A DNA stretch of 64,000 nt from Betaproteobacteria bacterium RIFCSPLOWO2_02_FULL_63_19 (GTDB lineage Bacteria; Pseudomonadota; Gammaproteobacteria; Burkholderiales; SG8-39). The position numbers and the translations under genes are program-made. The DNA is taken from positions 1-64,000 of the forward strand of contig MEQX01000093.1 of the NCBI GenBank assembly GCA_001770415.1, given 5' to 3'. The notes under the pieces were generated by a model. It made no database searches, was not told the DNA's origin, and worked only from the letters and a program-made list of their open reading frames with translations. Position 1 is the stretch's first letter; each line of letters begins with the position of its first letter. Shown piece after piece: positions 34,941 through 47,204 of this stretch.

Positions 34941-35521
34941 CCGAATCCGACAAACTGCTTGCCAAGGCCGACGCACTGCTCGCGCGAGGGCGCACTTCAG
35001 TCGCCGTTCCGAGACCGCCGACCGACTACCCGGTGCTCACTGAGGTTGTGAAGGCGCCGACCAGGCAAACCACAACACCGCAGCAGGGAACTCCACCCAA
35101 TGTCCAGGTTCCTCTGTCGGAGCTGCGCGCTGGCGCAGCGTTGAAGGAAACTGCGGTCCCGGATTCGCGCCCTCCCTCCCGGACAATCGCCGCCCAAGCG
35201 CCGGAGGCGGTCGACGCCTCACTCGCGCAAATCGATCCCGCCGGTGAATTCCCGAATCTGTCCTGGACCGAACCGGCGCAGCCCCCGTCCGACACATCCA
35301 TGCGCGCACTCGAAGAGCGCGTGTATTTGCGCGTGCTCGGTACTGTCGAGCCTTACGTTGGCACATTCATCGAGCAACCGCTGCAACTTCGACTCGAGGA
35401 ACTGGCGCGGAGACTGGCGGCTGGTATCGCCCAAGACGCACGCGACGAGATTCTGATGCTCGTGCGCGAGGCGGTGCGAAGCGCGGTCGCACGCGAGCTG
35501 GAAACGCGGCGCGACGAATGA
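34937..35521 (+). CDS. Hypothetical protein with Pro-rich middle and helical C-terminus
   Basis: 194 aa ORF overlapping the holC stop by 4 nt; conserved-operon position. Confidence 0.65.
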   Translation: MTESDKLLAKADALLARGRTSVAVPRPPTDYPVLTEVVKAPTRQTTTPQQGTPPNVQVPLSELRAGAALKETAVPDSRPPSRTIAAQAPEAVDASLAQIDPAGEFPNLSWTEPAQPPSDTSMRALEERVYLRVLGTVEPYVGTFIEQPLQLRLEELARRLAAGIAQDARDEILMLVREAVRSAVARELETRRDE

Positions 35522-35548
35522 TCAGGCCGCTGCGGATTCCCGATCCCT

Positions 35549-35583
35549 TATAATTGACACCCTCGCGCGCCCCTTCCGGCGCG
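35549..35583 (+). promoter_or_regulatory. Candidate valS -10 (TATAAT) and leader hairpin
   Basis: TATAAT 35549-35554; CGCGCC-N6-GGCGCG at 35566-35583, just upstream of valS ATG. Confidence 0.4.
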
Positions 35584-35605
35584 TTCGCGTCACACGTCTG
35601 TCCCC

Positions 35606-38401
35606 ATGGAACTCGAAAAGAGCTTCGACCCCCGAGCGATAGAGAGCCGCTGGTACCCGATCTGGGAATCGCGCGGTTACTTCGCCCATTCTGCGGACCG
35701 GAGCAAGCCCGCCTTTTGTATCCAACTTCCACCGCCCAATGTCACTGGCACGCTGCACATGGGCCATGCCTTCCAGCAGACGTTGATGGATGCGCTGGTC
35801 CGCTATCACCGCATGCGCGGCGACAATACGAACTGGGTGGCCGGCACCGATCACGCGGGCATCGCCACTCAGATTGTGGTCGAGCGCCAGCTTCAGGCCG
35901 AGGGTCGGAGCCGGGATGAGCTCGGGCGCAAGGAGTTTGTCGAGCGCGTGTGGGAGTGGAAACAGGAATCGGGATCGACGATTACCCGCCAAATGCGCCG
36001 CCTAGGCACATCGTGCAACTGGAACTACGCGGATGCCGAGCGCCAAAACGCCGGATATTTCACGATGGACCCGAGAATGTCGCGCGCGGTAGCCGAGGTA
36101 TTCGTGCGCCTTTACGAAGACGGCCTCGTCTACCGGGGCAAACGCCTGGTGAACTGGGATCCGGTTCTTGGTACGGCAGTCTCCGATCTGGAAGTCGATA
36201 GCGAGGAGGAAGACGGCAACATTTGGGAAATTCGCTATCCCCTTGAGGACGGCAACGGTTCCGTCGTGGTCGCAACCACGCGCCCTGAAACGATGCTCGG
36301 TGACACTGCGGTTGCCGTCAATCCCAGGGACGAGCGCTATGCGGCACTTGTGGGCAAGAACGTTTCGTTGCCGCTGACGGGCCGGACCATCCCCGTGATG
36401 GCGGACGAATACGTCGATCCCGCGTTCGGAACGGGGTGCGTAAAGATCACGCCGGCGCACGATTTCAACGACTGGCAGATCGGACGGCGCCACGGCCTGG
36501 CACAAATCAACATCCTTACGCTCACGGCCACAATCAACGACAACGCGCCGAGAGCTTATCGCGGCCTGGACCGCTTCGAGGCCCGCAAGCGCGTGCTCGC
36601 GGACTTAAAGACGCAGGGACTGCTGGTATCCGAAAAGCCGTACAAGCTTCGCGTGCCACGCTCCGGACGCACGGGAGTGATCGTCGAGCCGATGCTCACT
36701 GACCAGTGGTTCGTCAAGATGGAAGGTCTGGCGCGATCGGGCCTCGATGCGGTCGCCAATGGCAGAGTAAGGTTCTATCCGGACCATTGGACCACGACCT
36801 ACAACCACTGGCTGGAGGGTATCCAGGACTGGTGTATCTCACGCCAGCTCTGGTGGGGCCACCAAATTCCCGCCTGGTACGACGACGCTGGCAATGTCTA
36901 CGTCGCGCGAAGCGAAGGCGAGGCCAGAGAGCAGGCCACGGCGAAAGGAGTTTCGGGTGCGCTAAGGCGCGACGAGGACGTACTGGACACGTGGTTCTCA
37001 TCGGCGCTGGTGCCCTTCACTTCCCTTGGCTGGCCGGAAGGGACTCAGGACCTGGAGACCTTTCTTCCCTCTACTGTGCTGGTCACCGGTTTCGACATCA
37101 TTTTCTTCTGGGTCGCCCGGATGATCATGATGACCCTGCATTTCACCGGCAAAGTGCCCTTCCGCGACGTCTATATCAACGCGCTCGTTCGCGACGCGGA
37201 AGGGCAGAAGATGTCCAAGTCCAAGGGCAACACGCTCGATCCGCTCGATCTGATCGACGGTATCTCAATCGACGCGCTGATTGAGAAATCCACGCAAGGT
37301 CTGCTGCGTGCCGAACACAAGCAAAAGGCCCAGAAATACGTGCGACAGCACTATCCAAACGGCATCCCTTCGTTTGGCGCGGACGCATTGCGTTTCACTT
37401 TTGCCTCGCTCGCAAGCTTTGCGCGCACGCTCAACTTCGACCTTGGCCGGTGCGAAGGCTACCGTAATTTCTGCAACAAGCTCTGGAATGCCACGCGCTT
37501 CGTGATGATGAACTGCGAGGGTAAGGATTGCGGGCTCGACGACTCGAAGTCTATCGAATTATCGGCAGCGGACCGTTGGATCGTAAGCCTTCTGCAGCGC
37601 GCCGAGGCCGAAGTGGAGAGAGGTTTTGCCGACTACCGCTTCGATCACATCGCAGGCGGAATCTACAAGTTCGTGTGGGACGAGTACTGCGACTGGTATG
37701 TCGAGTTTGCAAAAGTGCAGCTTGCCTCGGGCAATGACGCGCAACAGCGAGGCACCCGACGAACCCTGGTGCGAGTGCTCGAGAGCGTGCTTCGACTAGC
37801 GCATCCGATTGTTCCCTATATCACCGAAGAACTCTGGCAGCCGATATCTGTCCTCGCGGGCCGGCGCAAGCCCGCTGAAGAAGCGAGCATCATGGTGCAG
37901 ACCTACCCGCGTTCTCAACCCGAGCGCATCGACGAGGCGGCCGAGAGCAATATCCTGCGTTTGAAGGCAATGATCGAACAGGTACGTGCCTTGCGGGGCG
38001 AGATGGGGCTGTCTCCCGCGCAACGCATCCCGTTACTCGTGATCGGTGACAAGAGCGTGGTTGACGAGTCCTTCCCTTACATGAAGGCGCTTGCCAAACT
38101 GTCCGAGGCCACCATGGTCACTGCGTTCCCCGACACAGACGCCCCGGTAGCTGTGGCCGGGGATACCCGCATGATGTTGCATATCGAAGTGGACCACAAC
38201 GCGGAACGCGAGCGGCTACGAAAGGAAATCGCGCGCCTGGAGTCCGAACTGGCCAAGGCGACCGGGAAACTCGCAAACCCGAAATTCGTCGAACGCGCTC
38301 CTGCGACGGTGGTTTCGCAGGAGCGTGAGCGCATTGCCGCATTTGGCGCAATGCTCGATAAGCTCAAGCCTCGGCTTGCCAGCCTCGATGCGCGACACTA
38401 A
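35606..38401 (+). CDS. valS: Valyl-tRNA synthetase
   Basis: [15 protein letters not shown] (HIGH), [18 protein letters not shown] (KMSKS); 931 aa. Confidence 0.97.
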   Translation: MELEKSFDPRAIESRWYPIWESRGYFAHSADRSKPAFCIQLPPPNVTGTLHMGHAFQQTLMDALVRYHRMRGDNTNWVAGTDHAGIATQIVVERQLQAEGRSRDELGRKEFVERVWEWKQESGSTITRQMRRLGTSCNWNYADAERQNAGYFTMDPRMSRAVAEVFVRLYEDGLVYRGKRLVNWDPVLGTAVSDLEVDSEEEDGNIWEIRYPLEDGNGSVVVATTRPETMLGDTAVAVNPRDERYAALVGKNVSLPLTGRTIPVMADEYVDPAFGTGCVKITPAHDFNDWQIGRRHGLAQINILTLTATINDNAPRAYRGLDRFEARKRVLADLKTQGLLVSEKPYKLRVPRSGRTGVIVEPMLTDQWFVKMEGLARSGLDAVANGRVRFYPDHWTTTYNHWLEGIQDWCISRQLWWGHQIPAWYDDAGNVYVARSEGEAREQATAKGVSGALRRDEDVLDTWFSSALVPFTSLGWPEGTQDLETFLPSTVLVTGFDIIFFWVARMIMMTLHFTGKVPFRDVYINALVRDAEGQKMSKSKGNTLDPLDLIDGISIDALIEKSTQGLLRAEHKQKAQKYVRQHYPNGIPSFGADALRFTFASLASFARTLNFDLGRCEGYRNFCNKLWNATRFVMMNCEGKDCGLDDSKSIELSAADRWIVSLLQRAEAEVERGFADYRFDHIAGGIYKFVWDEYCDWYVEFAKVQLASGNDAQQRGTRRTLVRVLESVLRLAHPIVPYITEELWQPISVLAGRRKPAEEASIMVQTYPRSQPERIDEAAESNILRLKAMIEQVRALRGEMGLSPAQRIPLLVIGDKSVVDESFPYMKALAKLSEATMVTAFPDTDAPVAVAGDTRMMLHIEVDHNAERERLRKEIARLESELAKATGKLANPKFVERAPATVVSQERERIAAFGAMLDKLKPRLASLDARH

Positions 38402-38588
38402 GGCGCCACTCCCCGGCTTGACCTTGACACGGCATGGGTCCTGCGCTTGCCAAGAGAGCGATACGACCCCGCGCAATGTTCGTCGGCGGCGCAGACAATC
38501 ATCGGGTTGCCGCCCCAGGGCCTGAATACCGGCAAGCAGCAAGTCGCGGAGGCCGAAACGAAACATCCCCTCTGGCAAAACGAACTTC

Positions 38589-40037
38589 TCAGGGACCTCC
38601 GCGTGTCCCTTCCCTCCTATTATCCCGTTCTTGCATCAGACGCAGCTGGCGCAGTCGCGCCTCCACGCTTGACAGCTGATAGAAATCGCCGTCGCCGCTC
38701 TTGCGCGCCAGTTGAAGCTGCTCGATCGCCGCCACAACCGCACCCTTCAGCACGTAGGACTCCGCGAGCGCCTGATGTTGAAGGAGCCTTTTCCCCAATG
38801 CCGAAAAGGATTTCGCCCGAAAATCGAAGAGTCGCGCATCGTGCGGGTAGATCTTAAGCAAATCGTCGAGGGCGGCAATCGCCTTCGGATGTTCGCCGAG
38901 CGTCTGCAGATAGTCCACTTGCGCATATCGCAGTGGCCGGTAATCCGGGTGGTGCGCGATTGCCGTCATCACGATACGCAGCGCTGCCGTCGTGTCACCG
39001 GCTCCCGCCTTGATACGCGCGGCAAGCAGCTCCACTATCGGATGAAATCTGACCATACCGCGAAGTTCGGCGACCGCAGTCTCGGCGCGGGCATATTCGC
39101 GCGACCGAGCGAGCGCCGCCGCAAGCCCGTAGCGCGCTGCCGCCTCGTTGGAGAATCGGCGAGTACGGATCTGCTCCTCGAACACGGCGAGCGCATCGCT
39201 CGGCGCACCCTGTTCCACGCGGATCTTCGCCCTGACGAGTTGGAATTCCAGGCTGTCAGGTGTTTGTTTGTATGCCGCGTTCTGCGCACGATCTTGCATG
39301 TCCGCTATGCGCTCCGAGGTGATCGGATGGGTGCGAAGATACGCCGGTGCATTGTTCTCGTATAGTCGTCCGAACTTCTGCAGCCGCTCGAAAAACCGGT
39401 CCATCGCGTGGACATCGAATCCGGATCGTTCAAGGGTCTGAAAACCGACGCGGTCGGCTTCACGCTCGAAATCGCGGCTGTAATCGAGTTGGCTTTGGAT
39501 GGCGCTCGCGCTAATCGCCGTGAGAGCGCCCTGGGCCACCTGCGGGTTAGCTCGCGCTGCCAGGACTGCGATAACCATTGCTGCCAGTGTCGGCACGGAC
39601 ATCTGTTGCTGTTTCCCAAGCATTCGTGCGATATGGTGCTGCGTCACATGCGCGATCTCGTGCGCTAGCACCGACGCGACCTCGGACTCGCTCTGCGCGG
39701 CGACCAAAAGCCCGGTATGCACGCCGACAAATCCCCCCGGCATGGCGAACGCATTGATGGTACTGTCCCGCACCATGAAGAATTCAAAGTCCAGGCGCGC
39801 CTCCGGATTCGCTGCCGTTAGACGGTGCCCGATTGAATTGATATAGGCGGTCAGTTCAGGGTCGTCGAGATAGCTCGGATCCCTGAAACGGATATCGCGC
39901 ATGGCTTCCTCGCCGATCCGGCGTTCCATCTGTGGCGACAAGACCGTTCCGGAGGCATCACCAAGCTCCGGCAGACCCTGCCCGCTGGCAACAGGCAGGG
40001 TGACGAACAAGCAAAGAAGGATGAACGCACGACCCAT
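38589..40037 (-). CDS. M48 family metalloprotease with TPR region (BepA/YfgC-like)
   Basis: Signal peptide; SVLAHEIAHVTQHH (HExxH); YSRDFEREADRVGFQTLERSGFD; TPR-like C-terminus. Confidence 0.92.
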   Translation of the reverse strand: MGRAFILLCLFVTLPVASGQGLPELGDASGTVLSPQMERRIGEEAMRDIRFRDPSYLDDPELTAYINSIGHRLTAANPEARLDFEFFMVRDSTINAFAMPGGFVGVHTGLLVAAQSESEVASVLAHEIAHVTQHHIARMLGKQQQMSVPTLAAMVIAVLAARANPQVAQGALTAISASAIQSQLDYSRDFEREADRVGFQTLERSGFDVHAMDRFFERLQKFGRLYENNAPAYLRTHPITSERIADMQDRAQNAAYKQTPDSLEFQLVRAKIRVEQGAPSDALAVFEEQIRTRRFSNEAAARYGLAAALARSREYARAETAVAELRGMVRFHPIVELLAARIKAGAGDTTAALRIVMTAIAHHPDYRPLRYAQVDYLQTLGEHPKAIAALDDLLKIYPHDARLFDFRAKSFSALGKRLLQHQALAESYVLKGAVVAAIEQLQLARKSGDGDFYQLSSVEARLRQLRLMQERDNRREGTRGGP

Positions 40038-40372
40038 CGTTCCTATGATACCGGCAACGGGCAGCCGGTTCCCCTCAACTGCAAGACGATCTCTTCTGTC
40101 GCTTGTCCGGCTCGCATTGGTCCGCTCAAGACCGGGCTGGAAACATTCAACCCTTCATGGCGGACAGAAACCGGGCAGTATGGCCGGATAGCCCGGAACT
40201 TGGCAAAATGCGCGTGTCGACGGATGTCGCCACCGCGTGATCGGGAGCAGCAACCGCCGGGTCGCAAGACGACGTTGCGGTCGAAGGACGGCCCGGCCCC
40301 GGCTCCCGAGCCGGCCGGACGCGCCCTCGAAGCGCCAGGTTTGAGCCAATTGAGCGACCAGAAAGCTATCGC

Positions 40373-40858
40373 ATGCCAGCACGATTGACGCATTTTGACG
40401 ACAAGGGCTCGGCGCACATGGTGGACGTCGCCGCCAAAGCGCAAACGCACCGCGTGGCGCGCGCATCGGGAGGCATATGCATGCGCCCTGCGACGCTGAA
40501 GATGATCCTCGCTGGAACGGCCAAGAAGGGCGATGTGTTGGGCGTGGCCAGGATCGCGGCAATTCAGGGCGCAAAGCGCACGAGCGACATCATTCCGCTT
40601 TGTCATCCCCTTTCGCTGACGCATGTCGCCGCTGAGTTCAAGGTAGATCGGCGCCGCGCGATAGTCACTCTGACGGTAACGGTGGAGACGACAGGACGCA
40701 CCGGCGTTGAGATGGAGGCTCTCGCCGCGGTAAGCGTCGGCCTGCTGACCATCTACGATATGTGCAAGGCCGTGGACCGCGCGATGACCATCATCGACGT
40801 GAAGCTGCTGGAAAAATCGGGTGGCAAGTCCGGGCGCTTCCGCCACCCCGAGGCCTGA
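40373..40858 (+). CDS. moaC: Cyclic pyranopterin monophosphate synthase
   Basis: [56 protein letters not shown]. Confidence 0.96.
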   Translation: MPARLTHFDDKGSAHMVDVAAKAQTHRVARASGGICMRPATLKMILAGTAKKGDVLGVARIAAIQGAKRTSDIIPLCHPLSLTHVAAEFKVDRRRAIVTLTVTVETTGRTGVEMEALAAVSVGLLTIYDMCKAVDRAMTIIDVKLLEKSGGKSGRFRHPEA

Positions 40859-40968
40859 CGCGCCCACATTCCCGGACCGACGTTCTGCCACGGGCGCGCG
40901 GGATACACTTTGTTACCGGAGCCGGACGCGCGACGTGATAGAGTCGCAACGCTACCCTAAGGTCTCCC

Positions 40969-42516
40969 ATGAAGAAGTTCTTCTCCGCAATCATATTGGT
41001 CGCGCTGGTTGCTGGCGGCGGATATTTCTATCTGCGCCAACAGGCGTCGGCCACTGCCGGGTATCGGCTCGTCAAGATCGAGCGCGGCCCGATTACCGCA
41101 GTGGTTTCATCCACGGGCACCCTGAACGCCGTCATCACCGTTCAGGTCGGCTCGCAGATTTCGGGCCAGATCAAGGAAATACTGGCCGATTTCAACACCG
41201 AGGTGAAAAGCGGTCAACTGATAGCGCGAATCGATCCGGAGCAGTTTGAGTCGCGTGTGGCCCAGGTCAGGGCCGATCGCGATGCCGCACGCAGCGCGGT
41301 GGAGGTCGCGCGCAGCAACGTTCGAGCGGCAACAGCGGACCGTGCGCGAATCCAGGCGATGCTTGCCGACGCCACCCGTGATCTGGAGCGCAAGCAACTT
41401 CTGCTGGCAAAGAATTTCATCACCGCATCGGAGCGCGACAAGGCCCAAACCGTGTTTACAGTCGCCAAAGAGCAAGTGCGCACCGCCGAAGCCCAGATTG
41501 CCGTCCAGGAAGCCCAAGTCCGTAATGCCCTATCGGTGGTCAAACAGCGTGAAGCGGCACTCCGGCAAGCGACGATAGACCTTGATCGGACCTACATCCG
41601 GGCCCCCGTCGCCGGTACCGTCATTTCGCGAAACGTTGATGCAGGCCAGACCGTCGCGGCCAGCCTTCAGGCACCGACCCTGTTCACCATTGCCAAGGAC
41701 CTATCGGCAATGCAGGTCGATACCTCGGTCGACGAAGCGGATGTCGGGCGACTACGGGTCGGGCAGCAAGCGACATTCACCGTGGACGCCTTCCCGCGCC
41801 GGAATTTCAACGGAAGCATCGTCCAGATCCGCAAGGCGCCCACGATCGTGCAAAACGTCGTCACATACACGGTGGTGATTTCGGCGGAAAACCCGGATCG
41901 CTCCCTACTGCCGGGGATGACAGCCAACGTGCGCATCGTCGTAGACCAGCGTGAAAGCGTACTCAAAGTTCCCAATGCGGCGCTGCGCTTCCGTCCTGCT
42001 GTCCGGGTTGAATCAGCGCGCGAGGCACCTGTGCCGGATTCCGCCACCAGGCGCCCCGGCGCGCAGGAAGGACAGGCATTCAGACAGCGGATCGTCGCCG
42101 AGCTCGGCCTCGATGAGGCCCAAAAAGTAAGGGTCGAGCAGATTCTCGCGGATTCGCGCGCCAAAATGCGGACCTTGGCAGAGATGCAGAATGCTTCGGA
42201 GCGCCGCAAACATGCTGAGCGCATACGCGCCGAGTCGCGAAACGAAATCGCCTCCGTGCTTCGCGCCGAACAACGCGCAGGGTTCGAGCGCATCGTCGCG
42301 GACCTGTTTGGAGCACGAACCAGCGCCGGCCGCGTCTGGATTATAGATGCCGAAGGTCACCCCAAGCCGGTCGACGTCAGACTGGGCCTCTCCGATGGCA
42401 GTTCGAGCGAAATCCAATCGCGCGAACTTGCGGCGGGCCAGGAGGTTATCGTCGGCTTTGCGCAGACGGGCAGACCTGTGCAACCGCAAAGTGGCGCCCC
42501 GCGACTGCGATTCTGA
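40969..42516 (+). CDS. MacA-like periplasmic adaptor (HlyD family) with extra C-terminal helical insertion
   Basis: GPITAVVSSTGTLNAVITVQVGSQISGQIKEILADFNTEVKSGQLIARIDPEQF; followed by MacB-like ABC genes. Confidence 0.9.
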   Translation: MKKFFSAIILVALVAGGGYFYLRQQASATAGYRLVKIERGPITAVVSSTGTLNAVITVQVGSQISGQIKEILADFNTEVKSGQLIARIDPEQFESRVAQVRADRDAARSAVEVARSNVRAATADRARIQAMLADATRDLERKQLLLAKNFITASERDKAQTVFTVAKEQVRTAEAQIAVQEAQVRNALSVVKQREAALRQATIDLDRTYIRAPVAGTVISRNVDAGQTVAASLQAPTLFTIAKDLSAMQVDTSVDEADVGRLRVGQQATFTVDAFPRRNFNGSIVQIRKAPTIVQNVVTYTVVISAENPDRSLLPGMTANVRIVVDQRESVLKVPNAALRFRPAVRVESAREAPVPDSATRRPGAQEGQAFRQRIVAELGLDEAQKVRVEQILADSRAKMRTLAEMQNASERRKHAERIRAESRNEIASVLRAEQRAGFERIVADLFGARTSAGRVWIIDAEGHPKPVDVRLGLSDGSSSEIQSRELAAGQEVIVGFAQTGRPVQPQSGAPRLRF

Positions 42517-42529
42517 ATTCCGGCACCGC

Positions 42530-43248
42530 ATGCTGATCCGCACCCGTAACCTGCGAAAGGAGTACTCCCTGGGCACGCACAGAGTCCACGCCCTTCGTGG
42601 AGTGTCCACTGAAATCGACGCGGGTGAATTCGTCGCAGTCATGGGACCGTCGGGTTCGGGGAAATCCACGTTCATGAATCTGCTCGGCTGCCTGGACGTG
42701 CCGACCTCCGGTGATTATGAACTCGCCGGAGACCCGGTCGAGCACCGCGCTCCCGACGAACTCGCTGCAATCCGTAACCGTCGCATCGGCTTCGTATTCC
42801 AGGGCTTCAATCTGCTTGGGCGCGCAAATGCGATGGAAAACGTCGAATTGCCGTTGATCTACGCTGGTGTTGCGTCGGCCGAGAGGCACCGCCGGGCGCG
42901 AGCCAAGATTGAACAGGTGGGTCTTGCCGAGCGCGGGCACCACCTTCCCTCCCAGCTCTCGGGGGGCCAACAGCAGCGCGTTGCGATTGCTCGAGCCTTG
43001 GTAACCGACCCCGTGCTACTGCTCGCCGACGAACCCACGGGCGCGCTGGACTCGCGCACGAGTCTGGAAATCCTGGCGCTGTTCCAGGAGTTGAACAGCC
43101 AAGGCATTACTGTGGTGCTGGTAACCCATGAGCGTGACATTGCGCAGTTCGCACGCCGCATCATCAGTTTCCGCGACGGAATTGTCGCGGATGATCGAGC
43201 AAACCCGGCGCCGGGCAACGCGCAGCGCATGCTCGGAGAATACGCGGC

Positions 43249-43252
<4 letters not shown>
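42530..43252 (+). CDS. ABC transporter ATP-binding protein (MacB-type)
   Basis: MGPSGSGKSTFMNLLGCLDVPTSG; QLSGGQQQRVAIARALVTDPVLLLADEPTGALDS. Confidence 0.95.
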
Positions 43253-44478
<1,226 letters not shown>

Positions 44479-44528
44479 GCCCGGACCAGCAGCCCCCCGC
44501 AGACAATAGCGTCGGTACGCAGGAGAAT

Positions 44529-44867
44529 TCAGCGATCCTTCTTGCGGCCGGCCTTCGATTCGAGCGTGATCATGGTTACCAGCTCATATGTCCAGGCCTC
44601 GACAAGGTCCGGAGGGTACCCAGCGTCCCGCAGTGCCCATCGGAAACTGTTGCCCATCCGGGCTCTCTTGTAAAAATTGAGCCGATGGCTGTGTGCAAAA
44701 TGTTCGGCACGGGTGAATATCGCGTGATGAGAACTCTTTAGCTGGCCGACGGTTTTCTTCTTTCCCGAGTCCAGAGAAGACGGCGGCACGCGCTTGGTGA
44801 GTTCGGAAGCAATCGAGCGGCCAAATTCATCCATTTCACTGGTATCAAACCACTGAAGAATTCCCAT
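44529..44867 (-). CDS. Hypothetical protein
   Basis: MGILQWFDTSEMDEFGRSIASELTKRVPPSSLDSGKKKTVGQLKSSHHAIFTRAEHFAHSHRLNFYKRARMGNSFRWALRDAGY; coherent protein-like composition. Confidence 0.55.
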   Translation of the reverse strand: MGILQWFDTSEMDEFGRSIASELTKRVPPSSLDSGKKKTVGQLKSSHHAIFTRAEHFAHSHRLNFYKRARMGNSFRWALRDAGYPPDLVEAWTYELVTMITLESKAGRKKDR

Positions 44868-45087
44868 AGACGAATCCCGTCGAGTCAACTCCGCACTGAT
44901 GATACAACCAATCGGCTTCGCGGCGCCGCGCGGCGGAACCCGTCTTCGCAGATCCAACGCGGACCTTGCCGGCGGCGGACTTCCTTCTTATATCGCAAAC
45001 GTCAGGCACGCTTCCAGGCACGTTCCGTGACACGCTTGGTGGAGCTGGCTGCGCGCGGTGTTCCGGTCGGGCGCCAATGCAAACAGT

Positions 45088-46692
45088 CTAGTCGCCTTTG
45101 GATTTCGGACCAGACGCCTCCTCGTGGTATTCGTCATCTATGTTTACGTCCCAGATCGGGGCCTTGTCACCACTGCCGGACAGTACCGCTTCCACTGCAA
45201 GCTTGGCGGACAACATCGAATGGTCCTGGTTGTTGTAGCGGTGCATCCCGTTGCGCCCGATCAGAAACAAATTCGGAATCTTGTCGAGATATTCGCGTAG
45301 TTCGCCGAAGAACGCGTATGAACCGTAGTAACCGGGGTAGGCCTTTGGCATTCGGATCACGACCCCATCCAAGTAATCTGCGGCACTAGCAAGACGTAAT
45401 CGACGCATCTCCTCGATGCCGAGCTTCACCAATTCAGGGTCAGACGTTTCCCACAACTCGTCCCCTTCCTGGCAGAAATATTCCAATCCAATCCAAACGC
45501 TGTTTGCGTCACGAACCATGTGGGGGCTCCAGTTATTGAAGATCTGGAGGCGACCGACCTTTACGCCGGAATCCTGCACGTAAATCCAGTTATCGGGGAC
45601 GAGGTTCGTTGCTCCTTGGCCAGCCGAAGTCGGCAGCATTCGCCTGTACAGCAGGCCGACCGTAATAAAATCGCGGTACTCGAGCCCGCCCGCAACTTCC
45701 CGGACGCGCTGCGGCGGCGCAGGCGCGAGCCCAAGAACAAGATCGCGAATCGGCATGGTCGAAAGAAAAAAGTCGGCCTCGTAACACTGTTCTTCCCCGC
45801 CTGGCATCCGGGCGCACGCCGCTCTAATGCATGTGCCATCGTGCTCGAGACGGATCACAGGCGCCTCGGCAACAATGGTCACGCCCAGCTCACGCAAACG
45901 CTCGGCGGTGGTCTCCCACATCAACCCAGGGCCGTACTTCGGGTATAGAAAACGCTCGATAAGGGATGTCTGCTCGGCCTGACCGATGCCGGTGCTGTCG
46001 CCACCTATCAGTTTCAAAATCGCGTGGCGCAGCGCCGTGCCTACCGAAAGGCTCTTGATTCGCTGGGCCCCCCATTCCGCGCTGATTTGACTACACTGTT
46101 TGCCCCAAACCTTTTCCGTATAGGCCTTAAAGAACTGCAAATAGAGCCGACGGCCGAACCTGTTGACAAAAAAATCCTCGAGCGTGCGTTCCGGACGAAT
46201 CGGGAAAAGCGCTGCACGCAGATAGCTTGCCGCAAACGTTGCGCTGCGCCACAACCCGAGCTTGAGTGCCGTTTCGACGTTTGCCTTAACGGGATAGTCG
46301 AAGAATCGCCCATTGAAATAGATGCGCGAAAGGCGGCTTCGTACCAGCATCACGCGTTCATCCGAGGCCGGTGCCTCGGAAGCCGTGCCCAGCGCGTGCC
46401 GCTTTCCCTGGTAGGCGAGAAGCAACACCCTGTCCTTCTCATTCAGATCGACCTCGCGTACGAGTGGTAGCATGTTCAGCCACCAGTCCATGATCCAATC
46501 CGACTTGGAGAAGAACCGGTGTCCGCCGATGTCGATGCGATTCCCTTTGTAATTGACGGTCTTCGCCAAGCCGCCGATGTCCCGCGTTGCTTCGAGAACG
46601 ACGATGTTTCTGACACCGGCTTTCGCCAGCTCGTATGCCGCCGTAAGACCGGCCGGCCCAGCGCCGATGATCACTGCCCTCAGTTGATTCAT
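45088..46692 (-). CDS. NAD(P)/FAD-dependent oxidoreductase (amine oxidase/UDP-galactopyranose mutase-like)
   Basis: [63 protein letters not shown]. Confidence 0.88.
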   Translation of the reverse strand: MNQLRAVIIGAGPAGLTAAYELAKAGVRNIVVLEATRDIGGLAKTVNYKGNRIDIGGHRFFSKSDWIMDWWLNMLPLVREVDLNEKDRVLLLAYQGKRHALGTASEAPASDERVMLVRSRLSRIYFNGRFFDYPVKANVETALKLGLWRSATFAASYLRAALFPIRPERTLEDFFVNRFGRRLYLQFFKAYTEKVWGKQCSQISAEWGAQRIKSLSVGTALRHAILKLIGGDSTGIGQAEQTSLIERFLYPKYGPGLMWETTAERLRELGVTIVAEAPVIRLEHDGTCIRAACARMPGGEEQCYEADFFLSTMPIRDLVLGLAPAPPQRVREVAGGLEYRDFITVGLLYRRMLPTSAGQGATNLVPDNWIYVQDSGVKVGRLQIFNNWSPHMVRDANSVWIGLEYFCQEGDELWETSDPELVKLGIEEMRRLRLASAADYLDGVVIRMPKAYPGYYGSYAFFGELREYLDKIPNLFLIGRNGMHRYNNQDHSMLSAKLAVEAVLSGSGDKAPIWDVNIDDEYHEEASGPKSKGD

Positions 46693-46693
46693 G

Positions 46694-47140
46694 TCATGCC
46701 TGGAGACGGGTGAAAAGAAGCAGCTTACGACCCAGAAAATTGCAGCAGAACACGATACCGGCCGAAACCAGTTTGGCGAGTTCGGGAGACAGCGACAACC
46801 ACGCGACGCCGACGTAGAGCACCAGTTCATTCACTAGTAGACCGAAAATACCGATCAGCGCGAATATCACGAATTCGGAGCGCCGTCCGGCGAGGCGCCG
46901 CTGGTGAAACACCCAGCGGACGCTGAGAATGTAGACTGTCACCAGACCTAGCATGAACCCGCTCGGCCCCGCAATGAGGTAGTGGATGTCCGCGAGCCGG
47001 ATCATTGCGATATAGGTACCGGCATCAACGGCGAGCGCGACAGCCGAAGCGACGAAGTAGCGCAGAGCCTCTTTCAGCATGCCGCCGGCGGCCGTCCTCG
47101 CGGCACGCATCTCAGTCGCCAGCGAAGTCCTGCCAATCAT
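46694..47140 (-). CDS. GtrA family membrane protein
   Basis: [56 protein letters not shown]; start uncertain (47080 or 47140). Confidence 0.85.
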   Translation of the reverse strand: MIGRTSLATEMRAARTAAGGMLKEALRYFVASAVALAVDAGTYIAMIRLADIHYLIAGPSGFMLGLVTVYILSVRWVFHQRRLAGRRSEFVIFALIGIFGLLVNELVLYVGVAWLSLSPELAKLVSAGIVFCCNFLGRKLLLFTRLQA

Positions 47141-47204
47141 AGATATGGATTGATCCGCCCAGTTTTGCTCCTGCAAAAGGAAACGTCCTGTACACGTTCT
47201 CGTC

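Noticed and set aside
38402-38588. Possible small gene between valS and the M48 protease
   Set aside because: Candidate ORFs on both strands overlap neighbours and have Arg-rich, motif-free translations.
40290-40325. GC-rich inverted repeat CCGGCTC-CC-GAGCCGG before moaC
   Set aside because: Two-nucleotide loop and no T-tract; short palindromes are frequent at this GC content.
40043-40891. 282 aa minus-strand ORF
   Set aside because: Largely antisense to moaC.
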